DNA of 64,000 nt from Ridgeia piscesae. Its lineage: Eukaryota; Annelida; Polychaeta; Sabellida; Siboglinidae. Of the stretch, positions 1 through 11,600 are shown one piece after another. The position numbers were made by a program, and so were the translations under genes. The DNA lies in assembly GCA_025642075.2 (NCBI GenBank), contig JAODUO010000132.1, forward strand, positions 687,001 through 751,000, in the 5' to 3' direction. The notes below the pieces were generated by a model. The model did not search any database. It was given only the letters and a program-made list of their open reading frames with translations, and was not told the origin of the DNA. Position 1 is the first letter of the stretch; every line of letters begins with the position of its first letter.

Positions 1-1632
1 AGGCCCCCATCCACGTTCATGCTAGCAATATAGGGTCTAACCACTTTCTCACTGCATACTTTCTATATAACAGCATGGTAGTATTCAAAGAAAATGACAT
101 GTATATTTCAAGATGTAGACACATTCCGTTGCTGTGCAACTATGTACTGAACCTCCTTTTTCTATGTACAACAGTCAACACAGCGTTTTTTGTTCTATTC
201 TTTAAAGGGACATTACGGAATTTGCTGTTTGGAATTACCAACATGCAACCTTCTAATATTTCCGGTTACACGCCTCTCGCCAATGTAGCAAAAACTAGCT
301 ACCCTCGGGTGGTACGACTCTTAGTTTATTGCTGTTTTGTTTCTGGGATATCGAGACGATAGGATTTGTAGAGTTATGAAGAGGCACCGCCATGCAGTGA
401 CCTTACGTTATTATGGGCAATTTCGTAGCACCGAATTCCACCCCGTACATGATTTTCGAGGTGCTGATATGATTATGCCCCCGAACATTTATACAAACGG
501 AAAACTGGTATTATTTATTAATTCTCAGATGTTACTTGTAACAAGAACAACCGCTGCGTGGTAGGAGACGATACGATGTTATTGGCTTAAAGGAAACAGG
601 CAATGGATTTGGATGACAAAACAAATCGAAAAGCCTTTGAAGACAATACTTGGTGTCTCTAGGATAGCGATCCTTATCTGTGACGTCACACCAAGCATGA
701 CGATGGAGGATATATATACTATATTATATTTATAATGAATGCTACGCCGAGTGCACGAATATTGTGAAAACACATTGTTACTGATTTTATTTTATTTTAA
801 CATTATACAATGTAGTTGTTTTATATATTAGCACTTGTAAGTCAGATCAGTATGAAAATACTGTTAACATGTTGCTTTTATCATTCATTAAGTCTTAGAA
901 TACCGGTATGTTTTTTAATTATATTTTAAATCTAAATAATGTGCATTATAGAAAACCTCATATATTTTCTAAAATAAATATCAATGCCAACAAATGAAAA
1001 TAACAAATATTATTAAACAGTGTCATATTATAATAATTTAATCCAGATGTCATAAGAACATTAGAAAATAAATTGTTAGAAATAGGCACATTCTACAACT
1101 GCCTTGTGTGCATAATGAAATGTCAGTACAGAAAAATAAGACATCTAGTAATTAATATGTTCTTAGAAGCTATAGTCTCATGGAATCTGATGGAATGAGT
1201 TGCAATGTGAATGTTCATTCGTCTTCCTAGTGTTAATAGGATGTTAAGGTTTCAGTGCATCTCAAAGAACCACTTCACATTGTAGATCATTTCAGCAGGT
1301 AAACTGTCATCTGTGGTGCTGAAGCAAGTCCATGTGTCAAATTTCAAGATGCAGTAGTCATTCCCATCCATTTTCTCTCTGAAAACATATGGATGATTTA
1401 GGTCATCATAAATATTTTAATTTAAGCTAATGGCCACACATTTTTGTCTCATGCCTAAAATCAGTTCATAAAAATCACTCGGTAGAAAACCACCAAGAAA
1501 AAGGTAAGTTCTTATATCGCACAGTACCGAGTCCTCAGGATTGCTTGAAGTGCTTTACACTTTACTTCCTGGTAGGATACAGGTGATTTTGGCCCATGGT
1601 GAAATCGGCTCGGTGAATTCGGCCCACATTCA
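1..1632. other. AT-rich intergenic sequence, no gene seen
   Basis: Short open frames occur on both strands but none has recognisable domain content or good splice signals. The last ~180 bases (from about 1450) run into the truncated 5' edge of the gypsy integrase fragment, with no recognisable element sequence before it. Confidence 0.5.
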
Positions 1633-2394
1633 TTGGAAATAGTCACTGACAACGGTCCACAATATGTAGGCCAACCATATGAAGACATGTGCTGCAGGTG
1701 GAATGTAAACCACACGACCACATCACCGCGGTGTCCACAGTCGAGTGGACTGGTGGAACGACAGGTGAGGACTGTGAAGGGGGTCTTAAAGAAGTGCAAG
1801 AAGACTGGAAATGACGTGCAACTAGCACTACTACATCACCGATGTACACCGATTGACACCAGTGTGGCAAGCCCTAGCGAGACCCTGTTCAACCGTCCAA
1901 TACGCACAAACCTGCCCAGCCACCACCCAACACTGCAGAATCAACAGGTGACGAATGAGGGAATACAGCAACGGGGAGATCGCATGGTAAACTACCACAA
2001 CCAAGGTGCAGGACCTGAGCTGACCCCACTACATGCCGGTCAGGGGGTGAGAATACTGGGTAAGGAGACGCCCTAGTGGCATCCAGGAGACGTGATAAGT
2101 ACATGTGCATGTGCAGAACCGAGATCATACATCGTGCAAACACCGAAAGGTACGAGATTGCGCAGGACCAGGTCGCATCTCAGAGAATCACTGCATGACA
2201 ATCTGTGGCAGGGCGTTATCGAGGACGCAGCAGAAATACCACACCGAGTGACATTCCAAGAAGACATCACCACCAACCCGATGACGCAATATGTCACAAC
2301 GAATGGTGATGGTGATGCACCCCGAAAGCCGATGACGTCTCTGCGTAGATCTGGACATACGATCCGGAAACCATCCCGATACATTGACGAGTAA
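1633..2394 (+). pseudogene. Ty3/gypsy retrotransposon pol remnant: integrase C-terminal half
   Basis: The frame opens with the second catalytic-Asp block of a retroviral-type integrase core (VTDNGPQYVG). It continues through the PQSSGLVERQVRTVK helix that carries the family's catalytic Glu position (the E of LVER) and the LALLHHRCTPI..ASPSETLFNRPIRTNLP block usual in gypsy elements. After an in-frame TAG at 2074-2076 the same frame resumes with the chromodomain-like tail (EPRSYIVQTPKGTRLRRTRSHL) and closes with the usual pol C-terminus (RRSGHTIRKPSRYIDE, stop at 2394). The N-terminal zinc-binding part, first catalytic Asp, reverse transcriptase and protease are absent, so this is a 5'-truncated dead copy. 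A likely 3' LTR follows ~500 bases downstream. The family call is firm; the exact clade is not resolved. Confidence 0.9.
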
Positions 2395-2421
2395 TCGTCA
2401 TGTGACTTTAATCAAGCACAA

Positions 2422-2623
2422 ACTTGATTATGATTGTGACTATAATCTAACACGGACTTGATTATGATTGTGACTATAATCTAACACGGACTTGATTATG
2501 ATTGTGACTATAATCTAACACGGACTTGATTATGATTGTGACTATAATCTAACACGGACTTGATTATGATTGTGACTATAATCTAGCAGACTTGATTATG
2601 ATTGTGACTATAATCTAACACGG
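2422..2623 (+). repeat. 34-bp tandem repeat, six copies
   Basis: Six head-to-tail copies of a 34-bp unit beginning ACTTGATTATGATTGTGACT. Copies at 2422, 2456, 2490 and 2524 are essentially identical, the fifth (2558) is shortened to 32 bp, and the sixth starts at 2590. It lies between the end of the gypsy pol frame and the likely 3' LTR, so it probably belongs to the element's 3' untranslated region. Confidence 0.9.
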
Positions 2624-2891
2624 ACTTGTTCATATTCCTGTTAATCTTATTTAGCATGGCCTTATAATCACATAGTGTAATTTAGACATAATTAGTGGAT
2701 TGCATTTAATCACACAAATATAGTTATGTTATTCAGACATCCATCAGTAATGCTTTATTGATTTGTGGACGCTATGTAATTCGTATCCATGAAGGATTTT
2801 GATTTTATAGATTTAAATCTTTTGATTTTGTAGATTTAGATCAACATGACGTTTACACTATTTTTATTTCTTTGTTTACTGTGAAGGGAGA

Positions 2892-3052
2892 TGTTGTAAC
2901 ACTCTATGATAATCTGTAGGAACTATGTTTTGTAGCGCTTCAATACTAAAGAGACGTGTGCTGGGGCTGGTCTGTAAAAGATGGCTACATACGTACGTGT
3001 AAGTTTCGTGGTTAGATGATTGGACACATTATGTCCATGAGCAATCATTACA
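2892..3052 (+). mobile_element. Probable solo 3' LTR of the gypsy remnant
   Basis: A purine-rich stretch (GTGAAGGGAGA, 2881-2891), typical of a polypurine tract, directly precedes TGTTGTAACACT, and a plausible end ATTACA closes at 3052. This gives a TG...CA segment of ~160 bp about 500 bp after the pol stop. No second copy of the LTR is in the window to confirm the borders, so start and end are inferred from the motif only. Confidence 0.35.
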
Positions 3053-3882
3053 ATATTGAATTCAGTCCCAAGCACGATGTCCCAGTTTTCCTTGGTGAAC
3101 TAGCCCCAATTACCTAAATGCAGGTTTACACTATGCAACGCTGCTGCATGCTGAGGCATGGTTGTTTGCAACAAGAAGCAGCGAATGACCGCACTGTGCG
3201 CCATCTCCACAGGGATGGAAACAAGAACAGGAAAGATTATTGGTGGTATGTACTGATGGAATTTATTTTAAGCGAGGACTACTTGTATTATCGTCCACCT
3301 TTTATAAGTTTGTATGTAGCTAATCAATATGAATTGCACTGTACTTTGAATTTTTAATACATATTATGAACAATAACAAAAGGTCTGGGTACATGAAACA
3401 TCTAACATCCAGTTATATACTATAATATTCCATGGTAATATTGCAATTTTCTAACAGTTCTTTTTTAAGTTGTACTGACAACACACTGTCCAGTGACAGT
3501 TGATATGCATAGTATTGCATACCCCTATCATTCTATCACAATGTTCTTGTCATTCTATGGTGTTGGTTAACATTCCAAGACTTTCTTAACACTACAAGGT
3601 ATTTATGCAATATTATTTGTTATTTTAATACATCATAAAAATATACATGTACAGCTGTGTAGTGTTTTTTTATTAATTACAAGTAACAATATTTCAATAA
3701 TACATTCCAATTCATCATGTAATATATGTTGAATATGGCAATAAAGCTTTATTATACATAATATCGTGTAATTTAAATGAATTACTGTACTATTATACGG
3801 TACCCCTGTTATTTCATGTAATGCAAGATGCCAATATCTAAGGCATCACATAATTTAATACTTGTACTTTTTCTTTAAACAG
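3053..3882. other. Intergenic or intronic sequence, no gene seen
   Basis: AT-rich sequence. It may be an intron of the gene whose last exon starts at 3883, because a pyrimidine-rich tract leads into that acceptor. I found no matching upstream exon. Confidence 0.4.
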
Positions 3883-4076
3883 CTGATGACATACAACAGA
3901 AGTTCCGAAATCTCAGAACCAGCTGTACACATCAGAGGTGTAAGACTGAGGCATCGTCAAGGAGCGAGGCTGGAACGGATGCTGTGCATACAAGCAGCTG
4001 GCCCTTCTTTCAGTCACTGGACGAATTCCTGAGACCTCATGTGTCCCACATCTTCTCTTCCATATCCAAACAATAA
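3883..4076 (+). CDS. Orphan terminal exon: C-terminal half of a MADF (Myb/SANT-like) DNA-binding domain
   Basis: A pyrimidine-rich acceptor (CTTTTTCTTTAAACAG, AG at 3881-3882) is followed by 63 open codons to TAA at 4074-4076. The peptide contains QQKFRNLRTSCTH and later SSWPFFQSLDEFLRPHV. Both blocks, their spacing and the Trp-Pro-Phe-Phe...Leu pattern match the second half of a MADF domain, where the protein binds DNA and often partners a C-terminal BESS motif. MADF proteins act as nuclear regulators (Adf-1 type) or as accessory proteins of Harbinger transposons. The exon starts in phase 1. The N-terminal half of the domain, expected on an upstream exon, was not found, so this may be the last exon of a host gene or an orphaned transposon fragment. 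Confidence 0.55.
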
Positions 4077-5412
4077 ACAACAGAATTCACTTTAGAAGTT
4101 TCAACGAAACAATGACTGAGACCGGATCAGTTATCTCAGTGCGTCTCTTCACTATGTAACTTATTTATCTCATTTCGAAACAAGTTTCTGTAAATCGTGA
4201 TTGCAATTTGCAACCCATTGGCTTTGAAGCCCAGTCGAAGCACCAATGTGCGAAGTCAGGACTGGCAGGAAGGAAATGCCACTGATCGTTGATTGGTGTC
4301 GGCACAACAACTATTCCTCACTCCACAGTTACTGTTTAATTGATCTTAATCCAAGGAAACTCAACTCACCAACTAAGACAAGACACTGTAGCTAGACAAT
4401 AGAAACCAGGGCCAGTTTGTGAGGTGCAAACGGTCGGACCATTTCATGGGGTTGCTCTATTCGGAACTGCAACTCAGTGTCCTGTGACTGTGAGGCAGTC
4501 GGGTGGAACTTTCACCCGTGGGTTACAATGACATAACCACCAGCACCACCCAGGAGCAACCATCACTGAAATAATCCAGAACATCAAGATAATTTCTAAC
4601 AAATAGACATTCGTTTCTGCTGCATCAGCAGTCGACAGTGTTCTGTGCGACCAGCTTTGAGATGAACCCTGTGCGGCCCTGCCCAAACACGACTACTTGG
4701 TGCAAAACGCCAACTACAAGAGGCAGAAGGTTAGTTACGTAGTTGGTTTATATGTTCCATAGGTTGTACCACTGAGCCACTACATTATTTGACGCAAGCT
4801 ATAACAATGTATGACCTGATTGCTTGCTCTTGATTTGATTTTTTCCGCCATCAATATATCTGTTCACCACGGTCAGATTGGCCATCTTTAAAACTATTAT
4901 ACCATATCTTAGTAAACCTATCATCCAAGGTCAACCCAATATATAAACAGTCCGCATCTAAAGAAAGGCTCACAAATTGACAACGGTCACTGATGTGCTT
5001 GACCCATGATCATCAATGGGTCTAATTAATGTGCTTGACTAATACGAATAATAGTCAGTAATGGAAGAACAACAAGGACATGTTTGGCTTACTGACAGTC
5101 CAAACCTGAGATTACAACCACAGTTGCACACCTTCATGTTTGTGTTCGACCCTATATTTGTTTCTGGGAGGTTAATGAGTAGTTTTCACAACTTTCGCAG
5201 CCACATCGCCAAACATTACATTCTGCTAGGAGCATCATTTAATAGGGCACATTCAAACATGTCTAGCCAGTTAAAAGTACTTTAACTAGCGAAAGGCAAC
5301 ACAAGCACTGAACTGGACTGTAGACGTGCTACGCAGTTTCTACGATACAGAAATGTGTTCATTTCACAATCTAGAGTGGGCAGCCAACACTTGTGCCGAG
5401 ACAACAGGAAAG
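4077..5412. other. Intergenic, no gene seen
   Basis: No domain, RNA gene or clear repeat recognised. The stretch ends where the first LINE-derived motif appears. Confidence 0.45.
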
Positions 5413-6735
5413 TATAGAAATCTCAACCCAAGCAAGGCCTCCATCCTTGATGGCATCATGGGGAGATTACTGAAGGAGTATTGTGTTGAACTACAGCATA
5501 GTGCGTGTTTTAGCTTTTAAATACTCCCAGAGGGCACTGGAACAACAAATACCAAAAAGTTAATGATAATGATGTCGTTATAACATTGAATGTGAAGCAG
5601 GCCACAGTTTCTTAATTAACTAAAGAAGACACACGCTCCTAATTTGACTATCAACACCTGATGTGATTTCTGTGGTGCTGAAATGGTGTCATTGCACAAC
5701 CTAGAGGGAGTATCTCGAAACCCCACCAAGCCCTCAGGCCCTGATGGCTTCAAGGGAGATTGCTGAAGGAGTACTTTGTTAAATTACAATGCAGCAGGCT
5801 TCTGTTAATTTGTTCTCTTGGAATGTGTATTCCACATTGTGGAAACAATCAGAAATTCATCTAAAACTAAAGAAACCAAACCCTGCCGAGCTGAATGATT
5901 ATCGCACAGTTACAAGGGTAAGCAACTGTGATGGCAATGGTCAGCATTTTTTTGAGACAGCGTTTCTGTGATACAAAGATGTGGTCATTTCACAATCTAC
6001 ATTGGGCAGCAAAGCAGAAACACTGTGCCAATATGTAAAGACGTAACTGAGCCATATCATAACCAAGAGTGAGTATCTTGAAGTCCCACCAAGACCTCAG
6101 GCCCTGAAGGGGTCAAGGGCAGAATACTACAGGAGACCCTTAATTAACTAAAGAAGACTCAAGCTCTGAATTTAACTATCTCTGTTATGTGACATCTGTG
6201 ATACAGAAATGAAGACATTGCACAACCAAGAATGAGAATGGCATCGATGGAAATTACTGAAAGAGTATTTTGTTGAACTACAGTGTAGGACGCAGTTTAA
6301 CTTGTTCAACTGTCGTCTTATCACGTCACATTCTGCATCGGCGTCTTATGTGATTTCTGTGACAGACATGCAGAGTTTTCCAACCAAGAGTGAGTGTCTC
6401 AAAACCCCACCAAGGCCTTAGGCCCTGATGCCATCAAGGGGAGATTACTGAAGGGGTATTTTGCCAAACCACTGGGATCAATCACAGACATATTATGCAA
6501 CACTTTGGGGGTAGATTCCCCCTTTACGTATTTCTGGAATGCAGACTATCACATAATGCATGTATTTTGTAGTCTGATGATGTCGTTATAACATTCATGT
6601 GCAGCAGTTGACTATCAACACCTGATGTGATTTCTGTGGTGCTGAAATGGTGTCATTGCACAACCTAGCGTGAGTGTCTCAAAACCCCACCAAGCCCTCA
6701 CGCCCTGATGGCTTCCAGGTGAGATTACTGAAATT
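5413..6735 (+). mobile_element. Decayed non-LTR retrotransposon (LINE) RT fragments, six repeated copies of one motif
   Basis: A reverse-transcriptase motif of the type NP.KA.GPD.I.GRLLKEY, found near the start of the RT domain in Jockey/CR1-type LINEs, appears six times: near 5422, 5712, 6085, 6240, 6400 and 6690. Examples are LNPSKASILDGIMGRLLKEY (first) and NPTKALGPDAIKGRLLKGYF (fifth). Copies are separated by related spacer text (GATGTGATTTCTGTGGTGCT, and the phrase around CATTGCACAACC). All are frameshifted or stop-interrupted. This is a local tandem multiplication of a fragment, not six insertions of a full element. No coding function is expected. Confidence 0.7.
5789..5925 (+). pseudogene. 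LINE RT fragment with the finger-domain PKK...LNDYR motif
   Basis: Continuing from the second repeated motif, the frame reads STLWKQSEIHLKLKKPNPAE then LNDYRTVTRV. This matches the canonical LINE RT block (a tryptophan, then P-K-K and N-D-Y-R-P-V) that follows the GPD motif by ~50 residues. The reading frame is lost just after this point. It is the only one of the six copies that extends this far, so it best identifies the parent element. Confidence 0.7.
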
Positions 6736-6968
6736 GTTGTTAATTTGTTGTGCTGAATATGCCTATCATATATGATTAAGTTGTCAATTACTGTACAATC
6801 AACCGTGGGGTACTTACATGCGTGTCTACACCCTTTCTGCTAAAAGGTGTGCCCTCGAGAGACCTTAATTAACTACAGCCGGGCCTGGCCCTGTTTACAG
6901 TTTGAAAAGACAACACACATTACCTTGAATTGGAAGTGTGGCAGTCCAGACCGTTTATTTAAACTGGA

Positions 6969-7710
6969 TTGCCACGGTGTTCAATATGGAACACAGACAG
7001 ACTACAGTTCGTGCACAGCAGAGACACATTCGAATACACATGGGCAAATTCAAACACATACTTTTTCAACAACATGGACTTTGACTTGAACGACTACGGA
7101 CACGCATTCGTTGCGAGCATGTCGAGACGAAAAAGAATACCAGTAGAAATAGCCTCGTATGTACACCAACAAAACTACACACCACACGGAGTACAGTACG
7201 CACATGCCTCGGGAGCAGTCAGAGACGCAAATGTAGTCGGCACAAACCTGTACGCAGAAGCTGCGGGTAAAAGCCTACTAACACAAGCGGCTATTGTTCC
7301 ATCACAACCCCACCAAGAGCTGTCATAGACAGACCGCCATTACTGAATGCGAACAATCAACCAGCCAAAATGGTATGGATAGCCACCTTCATATATGAAG
7401 TAGGCATAGAAATAGAAACCATGAGTAGCAGTCCGCAAATGGTTGGTTGCAACAACATGGACATACACGACGTACGAGCAAGCGCATCATACAGTCGTAG
7501 ACGAGTCAGTCTGTATGAGAAATTACACATGTAATATGAAATCCAGTCAAAACGACTAAAATACATGTCTCATGCGTTAGTAATTCTGTTGCAGAACCAG
7601 CGGATGAGCAGGACAAATTAGACGGACTGAAGAAAAAAAAACCAGCACGACGAGTATCTGATAGAACTATATTTGTTGTAAAAAATATACACATTGACAC
7701 CATTTTTTAA
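6969..7710 (+). pseudogene. Unrecognised degenerate coding region A
   Basis: A protein-like stretch in shifting + frames. It runs from about 6969 to 7328 with text such as NNMDFDLNDYGHAFVASMSR and QQNYTPHGVQYAHASGAV, resumes at ~7370 with ATFIYEVGIEIETMSSSPQM and HDVRASASYSRRRVSLYEKL, shifts again at ~7600, and ends with KKKKPARRVSDRTIFVVKN before TAA near 7710. Third-position A bias is marked (ACA, GTA, AGA codons) and the composition differs from the flanks. I do not recognise the family. The way frames take over from one another suggests one ancestral protein of ~240 residues broken by at least two frameshifts and a stop, probably from a mobile or viral-like element. Confidence 0.4.
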
Positions 7711-7807
7711 AGAATTGTTTGAATAATTGCAGATACCGGTCTGGTTATGTACCAGGCTTACTGATACCCATGGCTTACCGAAGACCAATTCAAATGATCA
7801 ATTCTGA

Positions 7808-8302
7808 AAACCAAACCAACACTCGGTTCGAAAGCTGACAAACAATGCTATGAACAATTTCGTGAAACCCCTCGGCGAACGCTGGAAACTTCTTCTGGGG
7901 ACACCCCTAGAACCAGGCATCTCTACGTACTCGGCCAGTGACAAGTTCATTCAGTGGGTGGCATGACGAAACGTGACACTGGTCTACCATGGTCCCAGCG
8001 AATGCAAAGACAGTAAGTACTGGAATAACTATGACAACTGCCATCTGAACTGGACTAACCAGGTGAGACCGGGCAATGACAGTGTGTATCTGTCACTCAT
8101 ATCCCAACACTGCAAGGTCTGCGGATTTAAAGGTAACATTCCTGCAAGTCAACAGACTTACTATCCTGCTAACTGGGCCAACTATCTCAGTCAAAACCCG
8201 AGATGTCCATGGATCATTGGCAAAGGTTCAATTATAGAGACATGGGCAACGTGGCTCTTTGATGATTACATAGAACCAAACACGCAAGTGTCGCGAAAGT
8301 AA
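7808..8302 (+). pseudogene. Unrecognised degenerate coding region B
   Basis: One frame is open from about 7808 to 8302 (stop TAA) except for an in-frame TGA at 7964-7966. The peptide has compact-domain character: FVKPLGERWKLLLGTPLEPG, then after the stop LVYHGPSECKDSKYWNNYDN, CKVCGFKGNIPASQ and CPWIIGKGSIIETWATWLFDD. Cysteines are paired (C-x2-C) and tryptophan is frequent, unlike random frames here. It starts ~100 bp after region A and shares its orientation, so both may come from one element. The GPSECKDS piece is loosely like a nucleotide-binding loop but lacks the G-K-S/T core, so I assign no function. Confidence 0.4.
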
Positions 8303-8411
8303 GCACTCGCCAGTACCTTACTTAAGGTCGACAGTCAGGCAATGATAACTTTCAAGAGTGGCTGAAACATTTCACTGAAGCAATTTCACTACCATAACAA
8401 AGAACTGATGA

Positions 8412-8660
8412 ATGGGGGAACTGAGACACTCATATGAAAACTTTGACGTGGCACTGTCGAACCCACAGTTCGATATGGTGTTAAACAAGGTCTTTGCTGC
8501 TGACAAGACGGTTGAAATGCAAATTTCCTTCCATCAGAAAATGCTCCAAATGAACTGGGCGAAGTTCAAAGAAGATAGGAAGTACCTGACAGTCGATCGG
8601 TCACTGGATGTATGGTGTCATCATCACAATATATCCATGCAGATCTTTGCTAATGAATAG
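8412..8660 (+). CDS. Hypothetical protein fragment, 82 codons, unrecognised
   Basis: Open frame ending at TAG 8658-8660, in the same orientation as the degenerate regions upstream. It includes YENFDVALSNPQFDMVLNKV, NWAKFKEDRKYLTVDRSLDV and WCHHHNISM. The amphipathic composition and run of charged residues look protein-like, and a link to region B through a frameshift in the 110-bp gap is plausible. No family is recognised, and there is no convincing start or splice site. It stops 10 bases before the ATG at 8670 that opens the 355-bp tandem array. Confidence 0.3.
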   Translation: MGELRHSYENFDVALSNPQFDMVLNKVFAADKTVEMQISFHQKMLQMNWAKFKEDRKYLTVDRSLDVWCHHHNISMQIFANE

Positions 8661-8667
8661 TCCAGTA

Positions 8668-11600
8668 GCATGGCAGATGAAAACCACGAACAAGTTGGTG
8701 GAAGTCATCAAGACACTGCTGAGGAATATGACAAAGTTGACAGTATAGTGAGTAATTAAATGTATCTGTTGACATTAACTCAACCAGTTCAGTTTTGACT
8801 GTCTACGTCACACGTAACGACTAATTGTAATTAATTACACCAACTGTCGTAATGGTAATCTAAAGCGACATCAACGAAATGTTAGCAATCCTTGTAATCG
8901 AAGGAAGTATGTAATGGTGACATCTCAATAGTGATGTCTTTTCATCCACTGTCCTAGTGGAGGGTGGGGTTAATTTCCACCCCTTTACGTGTTCGTTCTC
9001 AGAATGCAGACTGTTGCACCCAATGAGAGAGGAAAACCACAAACCAGTTGGTGGACGTCATCAGGACGCTGCTGAGGAAGACAAAAAAGTTGACAATATA
9101 GTGAGTAATTAGATGTGTTTGTTGACATTGACTCAACCAGTTCAATTTTGACTGTGTTTACGTCTTGTGTAAGGACTAATTGTAATTAATTACACCAACT
9201 GTCGTAATGGTAATCTAAAGCGACATCAACGAAATGTTAGCAATCCTTGTAATCGAAGGAAGTATGTAATGGTGACATCTCAATAGTGATGTCTCTTCAT
9301 CCACTGTCCTAGTGGAGGGTGGGGTTAATTTCCACCTGTTTTCGTGTTCGTTCTCAGAATGCAGACTGTTGCACCCAATGAGAGAGGAAAACCACAAACC
9401 AGTTGCTGGACGTCATCCGGAGGCTGTTGAAGAAGACAAAAAAGTTGACAGTCAATAGTGAGTAATTAAATGTGTTTATTGACACGACTCAACCAGTTCA
9501 GTTTTGACTGTGTTTACGTCTCGCGTAACGACTAATTGTGATTAATTACACCAACTGTTGTAATGGTGATGTAAAGCGACACCAACGAATTGTTTGCAAT
9601 CCTTGTAATCGAAGGAAGTATGTAATGGTGACATCTCAATAGTGATGTCTTTTCATCCACTGTGCTAGTGGAGGGTGGGGTTAATTTCAACTCCTTTACG
9701 TGTTCATTCCCAGAATGCAGACTGTTGCACCCAATGAGAGAGGAAAACCACAAACCAGTTGGTGGACGTCATCAGGACGCTGTTCAGGAAGACAAAAAAG
9801 TTGACAATATAGTGAGTAATTACATGTGTTTGTTGACATCGACTCAACCAGTTCAGTTTTGACTTGTTTACGTCTGCGTAACGACTAATTGTAATTAATT
9901 ACACCAACTGTTGTAATGGTGATCTAAAGCGACATCAACAAATTGTTTGCAATCCTTGTAATCGAAGGAAGTATGTAATGGTGACATCTCAATAGTGATG
10001 TCTTTTCATCCACTGTGCTAGTGGAGGGTGGGGTTAATTTCCACCCCTTTACGTGTTCATTCCCAGAATGCAGACTGTTGCACCCAATGAGAGAGGAAAA
10101 CCACAAACCAGTTGGTGGACGTTATCAGGACGCTGTTGAGGAAGACAAAAAAGTTGACAATATAGTGAGTAATTAGATGTGTTTGTTGTCATTGACTCAA
10201 CCAGTTCAGTTTTGACTGTGTTTACGTCTCGCGTAACGACTAATTGTAATTAATTACACCAACTGTTGTAATGGTGATGTAAAGCGACATCAACGAATTG
10301 TTTGCAATCCTTGTAATCGAAAGGGAAGTATGTAATGGTGACATCGCAATAGTGATGTCTTTTCATCCACTGTGCCAGTGGAGGGTGGGGTTAATTTCAA
10401 CTCCTTTACGTGTTCATTCCCAGAATGCAGACTGTTGGACCCAATGAGAGAGGAAAACCACAAACCAGTCGGTGGACGTCATCAGGAGGCTGTTGAGGAA
10501 GACAAAAAAGTTGACAATATAGTGAGTAATTAAATGTGTTTATTGACACGACTCAACCAGTTCAGTTTTGACTGTGTTTACGTCTCGCGTAACGACTGAT
10601 TGTAATTAATTACACCACTCCACAACCAACTGTTGTAATGGTGATATAAAGCAACACCAACAAATTGTTTACAATCCTTGTAATCGAAGAAAGTATGTAA
10701 TGGTGACATCTCAATAGTGATGTCTCTTCATCCACTGTGCTAGTGGAGGGTAGGGTTAATTTCCACCCATTTACGTGTTCGTTCTCAGAATGCAGACTGT
10801 TGCACCCAATGAGAGAGGAAAACCACAAACCAGTTGGTGGACGTTATCAGGACGCTGCTGAGGAAGACAAAAAAGTTGACAATATAGTGAGTAATTAGAT
10901 GTGTTTGTTGACATTGACTCAACCAGTTCAGTTTTGACTGTGTTTACGTCTCGCGTAACGACTAATTGTAATTAATTACACCAACTGTTGTAATGGTGAT
11001 GTAAAGCGACATCAACGAATTGTTTGCAATCCTTGTAATCGAAGGAAGTATGTAATGGTGACATCGCAATAGTGATGTCTTTTCATCCACTGTGCCAGTG
11101 GAGGGTGGGGTTAATTTCCACCCCTTTACGTGTTCATTCCCAGAATGCAGACTGTTGCACCCAATGAGAGAGGAAAACCACAAACCAGTCGGTGGACGTC
11201 ATCAGGAGGCTGTTGAGGAAGACAAAAAAGTTGACAATATAGTGAGTAATTAAATGTGTTTATTGACACGACTCAACCAGTTCAGTTTTGACTGTGTTTA
11301 CGTCTCGCGTAACGACTAATTGTAATTAATTACACCAACTGTTGTAATGGTGATGTAAAGCGACACCAACAAATTGTTTGCAATCCTTGTAATCGAAGAA
11401 AGTATGTAATGGTGACATCTCAATAGTGATGTCTTTTCATCCACTGTGCTAGTGGAGGGTAGGGTTAATTTCCACCCATTTACGTGTTCGTTCTCAGAAT
11501 GCAGACTGTTGCACCCAATGAGAGAGGAAAACCACAAACCAGTTGGTGGACGTCATCAGGACGCTGTTGAGGAAGACAAAAAAGTTGACAATATAGTGAG

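Noticed and set aside
7973..8110. Superfamily 3 helicase similarity (GPSECKDS followed by NWTN)
   Set aside because: The essential G-K-S/T of the P-loop is missing and the spacing is wrong; too weak to assign.
9662..9862. Free-standing gene in one unit of the 355-bp array
   Set aside because: The open stretch runs through an acceptor-like and a donor-like site and exists only because this unit lacks a stop; other units do not share the full frame.
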